A stretch of 64,000 nt of DNA from Amycolatopsis sp. FBCC-B4732 (GTDB lineage: Bacteria > Actinomycetota > Actinomycetes > Mycobacteriales > Pseudonocardiaceae). The notes beneath the pieces are model-generated. The model was not told where the DNA came from. It was given only the letters and a program-made list of their open reading frames with translations, and did not search any database. The position numbers and the translations under genes are program-made. Below are positions 1-8,926 of this stretch, piece after piece. Within the stretch, counting starts at the first letter, position 1, and each line of letters begins with the position of its first letter. The stretch covers positions 2,070,001 through 2,134,000 of the forward strand of contig NZ_CP095376.1 in the NCBI RefSeq assembly GCF_023008405.1, read 5' to 3'.

Positions 1-188
1 ACGACGATCGCGATCTCCGGCAGGTTCGTCGCCACGGCGAGCAGGACGAGACCGCCGAGCGCGGAGCCGAGGTGCAGCCGGGTGGCCAGCACGTCGGTCT
101 GGTCGGACAGCCGGATGCCGGCGACCCAGATCGCCGCGGCCGCCGCCGCGAAGATCAGCACCAGCACCGCCAGCGGCAAGGACGACAC
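1..188 (-). CDS. Sodium/calcium exchanger-like membrane protein (N-terminal part only)
   Basis: The gene reads leftwards off the window edge, so only about 62 N-terminal residues are visible. They form two hydrophobic segments around a polar loop. The second segment ends in ATNLPEIAIV, which resembles the first alpha-repeat of CaCA-superfamily cation exchangers (usually G(T)SLPEL), the signature that lines the ion path. The GTG start at 188 was chosen because GGAGG lies 7 nt upstream. By family it would exchange Na+ or H+ for Ca2+ across the cytoplasmic membrane. The catalytic C-terminal half is outside the window, so substrate and completeness cannot be judged. Confidence 0.7.
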   Translation of the reverse strand, partial: MSSLPLAVLVLIFAAAAAAIWVAGIRLSDQTDVLATRLHLGSALGGLVLLAVATNLPEIAIV

Positions 189-1150
189 CCACTGACCTCC
201 GCTTCGTCACCGAGCTCGGCCACCTGCCGGCTCACCGCCGCGAACCCCTCGCGTGCGGTCGTCGAATACCCGCCGAGCGACCGGCCAATCGGAAGACGAT
301 CCGGGAATCTGGTGCGGTACCACCGATCCGGGCGGTGAGGGGGAACGAATTCCGGGCGAAACACGCCAAGCGGGACAGGACGGGCACGTGAGCACTGGCG
401 CCGCAGCGGTCGGCCGCGTGCTCGACGAGCTGACTGCCGCCGACGGTGCAACTCCGCGGAGGAGAACGCTCGCGGCGCTGACCCGGACACGAGGATGGCC
501 CGTCCACCGGAGCCTGGCGGACGGGCCATCGCGTGCACGCGGCCGATGCGTCCGGTTCGCCTCTCGGCAAGTGGCGCGACGCGGCTCCAGCCGAACGGAA
601 ATCCGCGAGGGCAAACGGGTTGAGCCCGGGGGACACGCGACGCATCGACCAACTCGTTCAACCGGTCAGGACCGGCAGCTATTCCCGTCCAGCCAGGGCT
701 GGTCGGGCGTTCGAGCAGTGCGCTGGAGATCAGGCGGATCGATGATCACCGGGACGGTGACAGGCCGCCGAACACCGCGGCGCCCCAGGCCGCCGGCTGC
801 GGTGCGGGATCGTCGATGACGACGGTGAGAGCGTTGGCGTTGCTGATTTCCGGCGGCAGGTCGTGTGCACACGACAGCGTGATCGGCGTCGTGGCCACGT
901 ACAGGGTGAGGTCGCCTTGACCGTGACAGGCCACGCCGGCCCCCTGACCCCTCACTGCCAGAGCCGGCCCACTCTCATGAGCGGCGTTGCTCGAGGGGAC
1001 CCCTGCCCTGAGAGCAGCTCACCGAGACGCACGCTCCTCGCACACGTCGCCTGACCAGCGATGTTCGTCATGGGGTGACCTAGCCTGAACGCTTTGGGCG
1101 GGCGTTGGCAAAGACGGGGTGTCAGGGCGAAGCGAAACCCGGGGAGCTTC
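189..1150. other. Long stretch without a supported gene
   Basis: About 960 bases lie between the exchanger start and the ECF sigma gene. The open frames here are overlapping, Arg/Pro-rich and match nothing I recognise. The most protein-like one runs on the minus strand at 746-955 (about 69 residues, including DLTLYVATTPITLSCAHDLP). It has no good start or ribosome site and may be a decayed fragment. The promoter of the sigma gene should lie in the last 100 bases. Confidence 0.5.
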
Positions 1151-1705
1151 ATGTCGTCAGACGCGGAACTGATCGGCCGGTCGCTGCGCGGAGACACCGA
1201 TGCCTTCGTGGAAGTGATCAGCCGGCACGAGACCGCGCTCGGGAACTACCTGGCGCGCAGAGTGGGGCGGCAGGCAGCCGAGGACGTGCTCGCTGAAGTG
1301 TGGGTGGCGGCTTACGAGTCCCGCGCGAACTACGACCTTTCGTATCCCGAAGCCAGGCCCTGGTTGTACGGCGTCGCGCTGAACAGGCTGCGCCGGCACT
1401 GGCGGTCCTCGCCGGCCGAGGAGCCGGCGTCGGACCTGGCCGGCGTGGCGAGTGACTGGGATCCCTGGCCGGCGGTGGACGCCCGCGTGGACACGCAGGC
1501 GCTGCTGAGCAGGGCACTGGCTCGGCTCAAACCGGAAGAGCGGGAAGTGCTGGGCCTGGTCGCCTGGGAAGACCTGACCGTCGCCGAGGCCGGGCGGGTG
1601 CTCGACATCCCGGCCGGCACGGCCCGCCGCCTGTTGCACCAGGCGCGCAAGGCGTTGCGTGAAGCCCCCGAAGTGGTCGCGCTGCTTCAAGTCCCGACAA
1701 CGTGA
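1151..1705 (+). CDS. ECF-family RNA polymerase sigma factor
   Basis: A 184-residue sigma-70 family protein of the extracytoplasmic-function type. Region 2 spans about residues 8-75 (ELIGRSLRGDTDAF, later AEDVLAEVWVAAY and the aromatic RPWLYGVALNRLRRH). Region 4 spans about 115-170 (LSRALARLKPEEREVLGLV, then a helix-turn-helix LTVAEAGRVLDIPAGTARRL). The ATG at 1151 follows GGGGAG. A longer frame from 1094 adds only a basic leader and is not preferred. It is followed 10 bases later by a membrane protein that probably serves as its regulator. The combination resembles actinobacterial ECF groups encoded with CU044_5270-type partners. The stimulus is unknown. Confidence 0.92.
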   Translation: MSSDAELIGRSLRGDTDAFVEVISRHETALGNYLARRVGRQAAEDVLAEVWVAAYESRANYDLSYPEARPWLYGVALNRLRRHWRSSPAEEPASDLAGVASDWDPWPAVDARVDTQALLSRALARLKPEEREVLGLVAWEDLTVAEAGRVLDIPAGTARRLLHQARKALREAPEVVALLQVPTT

Positions 1706-1715
1706 AAGACAACTC

Positions 1716-2762
1716 ATGGACGAAATGGATCTCATGAAGAAGCTGCGTGACGTGCCGTCCCCCGGTCCCGAGGCCTATGACCGTGCCCGTACGGCACTGC
1801 AGACGGCGATGGCGGAACCGGTGGCCACGGTCGTGCGACCGAAGCGCTGGTTCTCCTGGCCCAAGGTCGGCGTCGCCGCCGTGGGCGCGGCAGCCGTCGC
1901 GGCGGCCGTGGTGATGGGGACGTCGGGCGGCAGCGTCCCGGCCGGCCCGTCCGGCGCCGCCCCGCAGGCGGCCGAGGCCCCTTTGGCGGTCGAGGCGCCG
2001 CTGGTGAAGCTGGCCTCCGCGGTCCAGGCGGCCGGCACGCAGCCAGGAGACGCGTCGCTGATCATCAACACGAAGTTCGGACTGGACGACAAACCGGACC
2101 TCTACTACACCCTCTACACCGACAAGGGCCAGCAGTTCACGGGCGACTCGGCGAAGACCCTGGTGGACGCCGTCGCCAAGGGGCACGCCGAGCCTGCGAC
2201 GCCGTACGACGGGAAGGTGATGGCGGCGGCCCGTCTCGCCGCGAACGGCGACGTCGACCAGGCCAGGATCGCGATGATCACCGCGTCCAACAATGCGCTG
2301 GGCGTCGGCTTGAGTCCCGCCGAGGCCGACAAGGCCTGGGCGGCCGCCCAAGCGGAGACCGCGGACATGTTCCGCAAGATGGGCAAGCCGGTTCCCGCCC
2401 CCCGGCCGCGTCCGACGGGCAAGGACCTGGAAAACCTCATCGACAACCACCTGTGGAGCAACGCCGAACACGCGCTGTTCGCCAACGCCGCCGACGCGGA
2501 GGTCCGCGCGGGCGTGCTGAAGCTGTACGCGACCATCCCGGACATGATCGTCGGCAAGACCAGCGTCGACGGCCAGGCCGCGCTGACCCTCACCGCGCCC
2601 CCCGCCATCCTGGCCGGCAGCGCGGACGTCCTCATCATCAACGCCGACAACGGCTTGCCGATCCGTGAGGAGATCACCTCGGCGGAATCGTCCGAGCGCT
2701 ACGTGGTGAACTACAAGTCCTCCCGCGTAACCCTCGCCGACGTGGCCGCTGGCAAGATCTGA
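1716..2762 (+). CDS. CU044_5270-family membrane-anchored protein, probable sigma-factor partner
   Basis: A 348-residue protein with a short cytoplasmic N-terminus (start MDEMDLMKKL), one membrane helix at about residues 48-66 (GVAAVGAAAVAAAVVMG) and a large exported domain. This is the layout of the CU044_5270 family, found downstream of ECF sigma factors in actinomycetes. The first 45 residues, ending in PKRW, could hold the sigma-binding part, but there is no HxxxCxxC zinc motif, so it is not a classical ZAS anti-sigma. The ATG at 1716 sits 10 bases after the sigma stop, which implies one transcript. I infer a sensing or anti-sigma role from gene order; the biochemical function is unknown. 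Confidence 0.75.
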   Translation: MDEMDLMKKLRDVPSPGPEAYDRARTALQTAMAEPVATVVRPKRWFSWPKVGVAAVGAAAVAAAVVMGTSGGSVPAGPSGAAPQAAEAPLAVEAPLVKLASAVQAAGTQPGDASLIINTKFGLDDKPDLYYTLYTDKGQQFTGDSAKTLVDAVAKGHAEPATPYDGKVMAAARLAANGDVDQARIAMITASNNALGVGLSPAEADKAWAAAQAETADMFRKMGKPVPAPRPRPTGKDLENLIDNHLWSNAEHALFANAADAEVRAGVLKLYATIPDMIVGKTSVDGQAALTLTAPPAILAGSADVLIINADNGLPIREEITSAESSERYVVNYKSSRVTLADVAAGKI

Positions 2763-2776
2763 TCCTCGTACCGGAC

Positions 2777-2819
2777 TGTCCGGGGAGGGGCCGAGATCAC
2801 CTCGGACCCTCCCCGGACA
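2777..2819 (+). terminator. Strong hairpin terminator after the sigma operon
   Basis: A 19-bp stem with one mismatch (2777-2795 against 2801-2819) and a 5-base loop (ATCAC), beginning 15 bases after the stop at 2762. No U-tract follows, as is usual in actinomycetes. It also lies about 90 bases beyond the 3' end of the minus-strand glucosidase gene and may stop transcription in both directions. Confidence 0.85.
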
Positions 2820-2906
2820 CGTTGCGGTGGGTGGCTCGGTGCCGGCGGAGATCCTGGCGGATCCCACCTCCGCGGGCCCACCACGACCGGTGGCGAAGAG
2901 CGGCGA

Positions 2907-4646
2907 TCAGGACCGCTTCGGGGGCGAGGCGGCGGGTCGGTGCGCGGCTTCCCGCGCGCCGCGCCGATGCTGGGCTGCTTCGCTCAGCAGGAGGTACGCG
3001 CCGGCGGTCCAGGTGTAGGCGTGGTCGCGCAGGCCCGCTCCGGTGAGCGCGTCGAAGTTCTCCGCGAAGCCGTGTTGCTCGCAGGTCCGCCGGAACCGGC
3101 TGCTCACTTCGTCGGCGAGGTCGGTGGCGCCCCCGCGGCGGAGGCCGTCTTCGACGAGGACCGTGACCGGGGCCCAGACCGGGCCGCGCCAGTAGCCGTC
3201 GGGTTCGTAGTGCGGCGAGGACGGCAGCTCCGTGGCGAGCCCGACCGGGGTGAGGTGCTCGGCCACGCGGACGCACAGCCGCTCGAAGACGTCGCGGGGC
3301 AGGTGCTCGCCGAGCACGATCGGCATGAGGTCGAGCAGGCTCGAACCGCGCTGGGACGTCCCGGTGCGCACGGTGCGGCTGCCGAAGAACGAGCCGTCCC
3401 AGAGCTCGGCGAGCAGCGCCGCCAGCAGGGTGTCGGCGCGTCGCGCCCAGTCCGTGGTGGTGTCTCCGACGACGCGGGCCAGCGCGGCGAGTTCCTTCAG
3501 CTGCAGGACGAGGAAGGCCGCGAGGTCGGCGGTGACGACGAGGCGTTCGCCGGCGAACACCGTGGCGTTGTCCCAGCCGCTGTCGTTGCCGTGTTCGTAG
3601 TACGGCAGCCGCTGCCCGGGGGCGCGGCGGTGGTCGAGCCAGAACGACGTCCACGCCGCGAGCTGCCGGTAGGCCAGCTCGGGATCGGGAAGCCCGCCCG
3701 GTAGCCGGCCGCGCAGGTGAGCCAGCGCCCAGCCGTGGATCGGCGGTTTGACGAAGTTCCGGAGCACCTCCGCGTGGGTGACCGAGTCCGGCAGGGCGCC
3801 CAGGCCGTCCTGGTGGTCGAAGGGCAGCTGGTACTGGTTCCACGCCAGCTCCGGCGCGCCGGGGGCCAGTGCCAGCGCGGTGAAGCAGTGGTCCCAGCTC
3901 CACACTTTGTTCATCCAGTGCTTGGACATCAGCACGGCCGGGCGGGCGAGGAACCCGGCGGGCGCGACCGTGGCGGACCACAGCACGTAGCAGGCGAGCT
4001 CGGCCGCGGGGGTCGAGTGGTCCCGCCACGGGGCGACGGCGTCGGCGAAGCCGGTGAAGTCGCCGCGCGCCGCGGCGGCGGCGCGCGGGAAGTCCTCTGT
4101 GGACACGTAGGGCGTCGCGCCGGTGCTGATCTCCTCCAGCGCGACCTCCCACGGGCCGCCGTCGGCACCCACCGTGACGCCGCGCCGGGCCGTGCCGAGC
4201 TCCTGCTCGCCGACGTGCGTCCAGTGGCCGGAAAGGAGCGTCAGCCGGAGGCGGTTCCCCGTCTCGTAGAAGGTGAACACGGCGGCCCCGGACGGATCGG
4301 CGAAGAAATACGGGCCGGTGAAGGGCGTGAGGGCCGGCTCCGCGGCGATGATGCTCATGCCCAGGCCGGTGCCGGCGATCCGGAGGCTGCCGGCGTCCGG
4401 GAAGGCCGCGGTGATCCGGCCGCCGGACGAGCGCCACGTGAGCACGGCGGGATCGGCCGAGACGTCGGTGGCGGCGCGGTGGCCGTCCCGCTCGGGCACG
4501 AGGGCCAGCACGGGGTGCAGGCCGTGCCGGTGGGACACCACGTGCACGTCGTCGGCGCGCCGCGTCGCGCTGAGCACCGGGGACAGGCCGAACCAGGCGC
4601 CGGCACGGCTGAACGGGATCTCCCCGACGGAGAACTCGGCGGTCAC
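2907..4646 (-). CDS. GH63/trehalase-like glycosidase (cytoplasmic)
   Basis: A 579-residue (alpha/alpha)6-barrel glycosidase. The barrel half shows MNKVWSWDHCF, the acidic GNDSGWDNATVF region and DGYWRGPVWAPV, typical of the GH63 / mannosylglycerate-hydrolase / GH37 superfamily. No signal peptide is visible, so it should cleave an imported sugar in the cytoplasm. The GTG at 4646 was chosen because AGGGA lies 8 nt upstream. The frame runs 14 codons further upstream but that part overlaps the permease gene. It is the last gene of a binding-protein/permease/permease/glycosidase operon, separated from the permease by 13 bases. Substrate is inferred only as an alpha-glucoside or mannoside. Confidence 0.8.
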   Translation of the reverse strand: MTAEFSVGEIPFSRAGAWFGLSPVLSATRRADDVHVVSHRHGLHPVLALVPERDGHRAATDVSADPAVLTWRSSGGRITAAFPDAGSLRIAGTGLGMSIIAAEPALTPFTGPYFFADPSGAAVFTFYETGNRLRLTLLSGHWTHVGEQELGTARRGVTVGADGGPWEVALEEISTGATPYVSTEDFPRAAAAARGDFTGFADAVAPWRDHSTPAAELACYVLWSATVAPAGFLARPAVLMSKHWMNKVWSWDHCFTALALAPGAPELAWNQYQLPFDHQDGLGALPDSVTHAEVLRNFVKPPIHGWALAHLRGRLPGGLPDPELAYRQLAAWTSFWLDHRRAPGQRLPYYEHGNDSGWDNATVFAGERLVVTADLAAFLVLQLKELAALARVVGDTTTDWARRADTLLAALLAELWDGSFFGSRTVRTGTSQRGSSLLDLMPIVLGEHLPRDVFERLCVRVAEHLTPVGLATELPSSPHYEPDGYWRGPVWAPVTVLVEDGLRRGGATDLADEVSSRFRRTCEQHGFAENFDALTGAGLRDHAYTWTAGAYLLLSEAAQHRRGAREAAHRPAASPPKRS

Positions 4647-4659
4647 AAGGTGAGTCCCT

Positions 4660-5472
4660 TCAGTCCTTGACGGCGCCGGCGGTGACACCGGCCGCGACGT
4701 AGCGCTGGGCGAGCACGAGCAGCACGGTGGCGGGAACCGACGCGACCACGGCGGTCGCCATGATCGCGTTCCACTCCTGGTTGTTGTTGCCGATGTAGTG
4801 GTAGATGCCCAGGGTGAGCGGGCGCAGCCGGCCCCCGGCGTCGAGGGTGGCGGCGAACACGAAGTCCGACCAGGCCCACAGGAACGAGAACAGGGCCGCG
4901 GTGACGACGCCGTTGCGGCTGGCCGGGAGCACGATCGACACGAACGTCCGCCACGCCCCGGCGCCGTCGATGCGCGCCGCCTGCAGCAGTTCGTCGGGCA
5001 CCGAGGCCATGAAGGAGGTGAGGATCAGCACGGCGAACGGCACCGCGACGGTGGAGTCGGCGACGATCAGGCCACCCACTGTGTTGGTGAGGCCGATCTT
5101 GACGTAAACGCCGTAGAAGCCCAGGGCCATGATGATGCCCGGGATCATCTGCGCCACCAGCAGCACGAATCCGAGCACACGCCGGCCCGGCGGGCGGAGT
5201 TTCGCCAGCGCGTACGCCGCGGGGGCCGCGATGACCAGGGTGAGTGCGACGGTGCCCAGCGCGACGAGCAGGCTGGTCCCGAAGTAGGGCAGCTGTTCCC
5301 GCAGGACGCGCTCGTAGCCCGCGAAGGTGGGCGAGGCCGGGAACAGGTCCGGCGGTGACTTCCGCAGCTCGCCGGCCGGGGTGAGCGAGACGGCGATCAT
5401 CCAGTAGACCGGGAAGAGCATCACCGCGGTGAGCAGGACGCCGATCGCGGTCAGCCACGCCGGGCGCTTCAC
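4660..5472 (-). CDS. ABC sugar transporter permease (MalG-like)
   Basis: A 270-residue inner-membrane permease of the carbohydrate-uptake-1 family with about six membrane helices. The EAA loop that docks the ATPase is at about residues 175-200 (ELLQAARIDGAGAWRTFVSI, then LPASRNG). The GTG start overlaps the stop of the upstream permease in GTGA, with AGGA upstream, so the two subunits are translationally coupled. It pairs with the 5469-6356 permease to form the channel for the lipoprotein encoded at 6365-7615. No ATPase gene is present. A shared MsiK-like ATPase elsewhere in the genome is the usual solution in actinomycetes. Confidence 0.9.
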   Translation of the reverse strand: MKRPAWLTAIGVLLTAVMLFPVYWMIAVSLTPAGELRKSPPDLFPASPTFAGYERVLREQLPYFGTSLLVALGTVALTLVIAAPAAYALAKLRPPGRRVLGFVLLVAQMIPGIIMALGFYGVYVKIGLTNTVGGLIVADSTVAVPFAVLILTSFMASVPDELLQAARIDGAGAWRTFVSIVLPASRNGVVTAALFSFLWAWSDFVFAATLDAGGRLRPLTLGIYHYIGNNNQEWNAIMATAVVASVPATVLLVLAQRYVAAGVTAGAVKD

Positions 5473-6356
5473 CCGTTTTCCTGGTGGCGTTGCAGGCGGA
5501 TGTAGACCAGCCCGGCCGCGAAAGCGAGCAGGATGAGCACGTTGCCGACCGCCGCGCCGGGCCCGAACTTCGGCAGCATGGAGCCGAACCCCAGTTCGTA
5601 GGACCAGGTGGCGAGGGTGCTGGACGAGCCGCTGGGACCACCCCTGGTCATGATCCAGATGATGTCGAACACCTTCAGCGTGTAGACCAGGCCGAGCAGC
5701 AGCGTGATCGCCGATACCGGCCGCAGGACGGGAAACGTGATGTGGCGGAACGTCTGCCAGCCGGTCGCACCGTCCAAAGCGGACGCTTCGTAGACCTCTG
5801 CGGGGATGTTGCGCAGTCCACTGTGGAGCACCACGAGGTTGAACGGGATGCCGATCCAGATGTTGGCCAGGATGACCGACACCAGCGACCACGACGGCGA
5901 GGTCAGCCAGTCGACCCGGGCGATCCCGAGCCCCTGGAGCACCGCGTTGACCAGCCCCGACTCGCTGTTGAGCAGCCAGGCCCACGTCGACCCCGACACG
6001 ATCAGCGGCAGCAGCCACGGCACCAGGAACAGCGCCCGCAGCGTCGCCGACAACCGGAAGCGGCGGGTGAAGAACACCGCCGTCGCCAGGCCGATCGCGT
6101 ACTGGAAGACCAGGGACGCGGCCGTGAAGACGAGGGTGTTGACCAATGCGGTCGTGAACTGCGGGTCGCCGACCACGGTGGCGTAGTTGGTGAGCCCGGT
6201 GAAGGGTGCCCCGCCGTGGACGAAGGTCCGGACGGTGTAGTTCCGCAGGCTCAGGTCGACGGTCGTGTAGAGCGGGTAGCCGTAGCAGGCGAGCAGGTAG
6301 GCCACCAGTGGAACGAGGAACGCCCAGCCGGCGAGCCGCTTCTTGTCGAGTCGCAC
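5469..6356 (-). CDS. ABC sugar transporter permease (MalF-like)
   Basis: A 295-residue permease. It opens with a basic cytoplasmic end (VRLDKKRLAGWAFLVPLVAY) and has about six membrane helices. Its EAA-type loop is at about residues 200-222 (VYEASALDGATGWQTFRHIT, then FPVLRP). The GTG at 6356 lies 8 bases after the stop of the binding-protein gene, so it belongs to the same operon. The longer open frame that runs back through the binding-protein gene is an out-of-frame shadow. It is expected to heterodimerise with the MalG-like permease. Expression should follow the operator at 7646-7665. Confidence 0.9.
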   Translation of the reverse strand: MRLDKKRLAGWAFLVPLVAYLLACYGYPLYTTVDLSLRNYTVRTFVHGGAPFTGLTNYATVVGDPQFTTALVNTLVFTAASLVFQYAIGLATAVFFTRRFRLSATLRALFLVPWLLPLIVSGSTWAWLLNSESGLVNAVLQGLGIARVDWLTSPSWSLVSVILANIWIGIPFNLVVLHSGLRNIPAEVYEASALDGATGWQTFRHITFPVLRPVSAITLLLGLVYTLKVFDIIWIMTRGGPSGSSSTLATWSYELGFGSMLPKFGPGAAVGNVLILLAFAAGLVYIRLQRHQENG

Positions 6357-6364
6357 GTGCGGGG

Positions 6365-7615
6365 CTACTTCGCCGCCGCGGCCGCGGCTTGGGCGTCCTT
6401 GAGCGCGGCGTCCGGCGTCTTCGAGCCGGTCAGAGCGGCCTGGACGGCGTTCCACAGCGGCTGCGAGATGCGCGGGTACCGCGTGCCGAGGTTGTCGCCG
6501 GTCCGGCCCTTGGCGTTCTTCACCGCGTCGACCCACACCGCGAGCTCCGGCTTCTGGGTGACCTGCTTCTGCTGGACCGACGGCACCGCCGAGACGTAGG
6601 TGAGCGCCGTGTCCGAGGTCAGCACCTTGTCCGGGGAGGTGAGGCAGGTCGCGATCCGGCCTGCCGTGCGCTCGGTGTCCGGGTTGTCCTGGGCGGGGAC
6701 GGTGACGAACTCCCCGCCGGTCGGCGCGGGCGCGGTGCCGCCGCTGCGGCCCGGGATCGGGAGGACGCCGTACGGGAAGCCGGCCTTCTTCGCGTTCTCC
6801 AGCTGCCAGGTGCCGTTCTCGGCGAAGGCGTACTGCCCGGTGGCGAACTCCTGCCAGCTGGTCGTCTGGGTGTTGTCGATGACCGAGTTGGGGGCGTAGC
6901 CGCGGTCGAGCCAGGACTTCCACTGGGTCAGCGCCGCGACGGCCGGGGGAGCGGACAGGTCGGTCAGTGCCGCACCCGAGCCCCAGAACCACGGCAGGAA
7001 CTGGAAGCTGCCCTCCTCGGTGCCGATCGCGGAGAACGTGATGCCCTTCTTCCCGGCCGCCTTCACCTTGCCCAGCGCCGTTTCGAGCGACGCCCAGTCC
7101 GTGACGGAGGCGGGGTCGACGCCCGCGGCGGCCAGGACGTCCTTGTTGTAGTAGAGCGCGAGGGTGTTGGCCCCCAGCGGCACGCCGTAGGTGCGGTTCT
7201 GCACGGTGCCGGCGGCCACCAGGTTCGGTTCGGCAGGCGAGGCGTCCAGCCCGACTTCGTCGTTCGCCTTGAGCACGCCCGCTTCGACCATCGTGGACAC
7301 GACCGGGTTGTCCAGCACGAGCACGCTCGGCGCGGTGCGCTGCTGGGCGGCGAGCAGCACCTTGCTGGTCAGGTCGGTCGTGTCGTAGGCCTGGCGCTGG
7401 ATCTTGACCCCGGCCCCGGCCGCGCACTCGTCGATCACTTTCGCCCACGCGGAGTCGGCCGTGAACTGCGGGTACGGGTCCCAGATCGAGAACGTGCCGG
7501 TGGTGCCGGCGCTGCCGCCGGTGTCCGGGGACGACGAGCAGGCCACCATCGTCGCGGCGAGGGCGACCGCCGTCAGCGCGGCCGGGATCGGACGGGTGCG
7601 CGGGGGGTACGGCAT
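6365..7615 (-). CDS. ABC transporter sugar-binding lipoprotein
   Basis: A 416-residue extracytoplasmic solute-binding protein. It has a lipoprotein signal with the lipobox TMVAC at about residues 22-26, a Ser/Gly linker, and a family-1 sugar-binding fold (FSIWDPYPQF, ALYYNKDVLAAAGVDP, SWQEFATGQYAFAENGTW). It should capture an oligosaccharide outside the membrane and hand it to the two permeases encoded next. It is the first gene of the minus-strand operon. Its 5' region carries a 20-bp perfect palindrome 31 bases upstream of the start, the probable LacI binding site. The ligand is unknown; the linked glucosidase suggests a glucose- or mannose-containing sugar. Confidence 0.92.
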   Translation of the reverse strand: MPYPPRTRPIPAALTAVALAATMVACSSSPDTGGSAGTTGTFSIWDPYPQFTADSAWAKVIDECAAGAGVKIQRQAYDTTDLTSKVLLAAQQRTAPSVLVLDNPVVSTMVEAGVLKANDEVGLDASPAEPNLVAAGTVQNRTYGVPLGANTLALYYNKDVLAAAGVDPASVTDWASLETALGKVKAAGKKGITFSAIGTEEGSFQFLPWFWGSGAALTDLSAPPAVAALTQWKSWLDRGYAPNSVIDNTQTTSWQEFATGQYAFAENGTWQLENAKKAGFPYGVLPIPGRSGGTAPAPTGGEFVTVPAQDNPDTERTAGRIATCLTSPDKVLTSDTALTYVSAVPSVQQKQVTQKPELAVWVDAVKNAKGRTGDNLGTRYPRISQPLWNAVQAALTGSKTPDAALKDAQAAAAAAK

Positions 7616-7645
7616 GGGTCCTCCTGGCGGCTACGGCGACGACAG

Positions 7646-7665
7646 TCATCGAACCGGTTCGATGA
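7646..7665. promoter_or_regulatory. LacI-family operator, perfect 20-bp palindrome
   Basis: TCATCGAACCGGTTCGATGA is perfectly symmetric around the central CpG, a hallmark of LacI/GalR operators. It lies upstream of the binding-protein gene (start 7615) and between it and the LacI gene. The same core recurs at 7737-7750, 8804-8817 and 8871-8884. Confidence 0.85.
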
Positions 7666-7736
7666 TGGGAGCCGGGTCAACGTAGACCGAGGTGCCGCCC
7701 GTGCGCAAGGGTGCGCGTTTCCAGGTGGCAAGATGG

Positions 7737-7750
7737 TCGAACCGGTTGCC
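7737..7750. promoter_or_regulatory. Second, imperfect LacI operator before the regulator gene
   Basis: TCGAACCGGTTGCC keeps the left half and centre of the TCGAACCGGTTCGA consensus and lies 30 bases before the LacI start, so it is a candidate autoregulatory site. Confidence 0.65.
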
Positions 7751-7779
7751 GCCGACGGATCCGGGGAGGGGAAGCGCAC

Positions 7780-8796
7780 ATGAACATCGGCGAGATCGCC
7801 AAGCGGGCCGGGGTCTCCCGCAGCACGGTGTCCTACGCGCTGAGCGGCAAGCGGCCGGTGTCGGCGCGGACGGTGCGGCGGATCAACGACGTCATCGCCG
7901 AGCTGGGCTACCGGCCCAACGCCAGCGCGCGAGCTCTGGCCGAAGGGAAGACCCGGACAATCGGGTTGGTGATCCCCCCGGCGAGCGCGCGCCTCACCGA
8001 CGCGCAGCTGGGGTTCGTGGCCAGCGTCGTGGAGGCCGCGGCGGCGCACGACCACGACGTGCTGCTCTCGCCCAGCGGCGGCGACCACGACCGCTCGTTC
8101 GAGCGCATCGTGACCGGGCGCCGGGTCGACGGCGTGATCCTCATGGAGATCCTGCTCGAGGACGCCCGGGTCGACCGGCTGGCCGGCGCCGGGCTGCCGT
8201 TCGTGGCGATCGGGCACGTCGAGCACCCCGGCGCGTCGTGGTGGGTCGACGTCGACTACGCGACGCTGATCGGGCGGTGCGTGCGCCACCTCGCGGACCT
8301 CGGCCACGACGACGTCGTGCTGATCAACCGCTCCGAACACCTGGTCGCCGCGGGCTACGGCCCGGCGGTGCGCGCCACGGCCGGGTTCCTCGGCGCGACC
8401 GCCGAGTGCGGGATCACGGGGCACACCGTGTGCTGCGCCGATGAACCGGCCGCCGGGCTGGAGTGCTTCGAGGGGATCCGGGCCCGGTGGCCCGAGGTCA
8501 CCGCCGCGGTGACGATCAACGAAGCCGCCTTGCCCGGGGTGCAGCGGGCCCTCGACCGGGCCGGCCTGGACGTCCCGCGGGATTTCTCGCTCACCGGAGT
8601 GCTCGCCGACCGGCTGGCCGAGGACTTCCACCCGCCGCTGACCGCGGCGGACGTGCCCGCGGGGGAGATGGCTCGCCTGGCGGTGGACCTGCTGCTGGAG
8701 CAGATCGGCGACCGGGCGGCCGAGCCGCGGCACGCCCTGTTGCGGCCGGCGGTGGCCCTGCGGTCCAGCACCGGCGCCCGCCGCCGGGCGTCGTAA
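7780..8796 (+). CDS. LacI-family transcriptional regulator of the sugar regulon
   Basis: A 338-residue repressor with the LacI helix-turn-helix at residues 2-25 (NIGEIAKRAGVSRSTVSYAL), the hinge-helix ASARALAEG at about 48-56, and a periplasmic-binding-protein-like effector domain. The ATG at 7780 follows GGGGAGGGGAAG. It is divergent from the ABC operon and directly upstream of the secreted glycosidase. TCGAACCGGTTCGA-type palindromes in front of all three units predict that it controls uptake, intracellular cleavage and extracellular cleavage together. The inducer is probably the imported sugar. Confidence 0.93.
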   Translation: MNIGEIAKRAGVSRSTVSYALSGKRPVSARTVRRINDVIAELGYRPNASARALAEGKTRTIGLVIPPASARLTDAQLGFVASVVEAAAAHDHDVLLSPSGGDHDRSFERIVTGRRVDGVILMEILLEDARVDRLAGAGLPFVAIGHVEHPGASWWVDVDYATLIGRCVRHLADLGHDDVVLINRSEHLVAAGYGPAVRATAGFLGATAECGITGHTVCCADEPAAGLECFEGIRARWPEVTAAVTINEAALPGVQRALDRAGLDVPRDFSLTGVLADRLAEDFHPPLTAADVPAGEMARLAVDLLLEQIGDRAAEPRHALLRPAVALRSSTGARRRAS

Positions 8797-8803
8797 GCCT
8801 CGG

Positions 8804-8817
8804 CGGAATCGGTTCGA
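8804..8817. promoter_or_regulatory. Degenerate LacI operator copy
   Basis: CGGAATCGGTTCGA matches 11 of 14 positions of the consensus, with an intact right half-site. It lies 54 bases before the perfect copy at 8871 and may help cooperative binding. Confidence 0.45.
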
Positions 8818-8870
8818 CGCCATTTGGCCGCTTGTTGGCGAATTCCTGACGGCGTAGCTTCACTCCTTGG

Positions 8871-8884
8871 TCGAACCGGTTCGA
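8871..8884. promoter_or_regulatory. LacI operator before the secreted glycoside hydrolase
   Basis: TCGAACCGGTTCGA is a perfect 14-bp palindrome whose last base lies 43 bases before the GTG at 8927. It is the same core as in front of the transporter operon. Confidence 0.82.
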
Positions 8885-8926
8885 TGTTGCCGCATCCCTC
8901 GCTGTCCGTGCCCAAAGGAGTCGCAC

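Noticed and set aside
746..955. 69-codon minus-strand frame in the first intergenic stretch
   Set aside because: It reads somewhat like protein, but no start signal, length or homology supports a gene; mentioned only in the region note.
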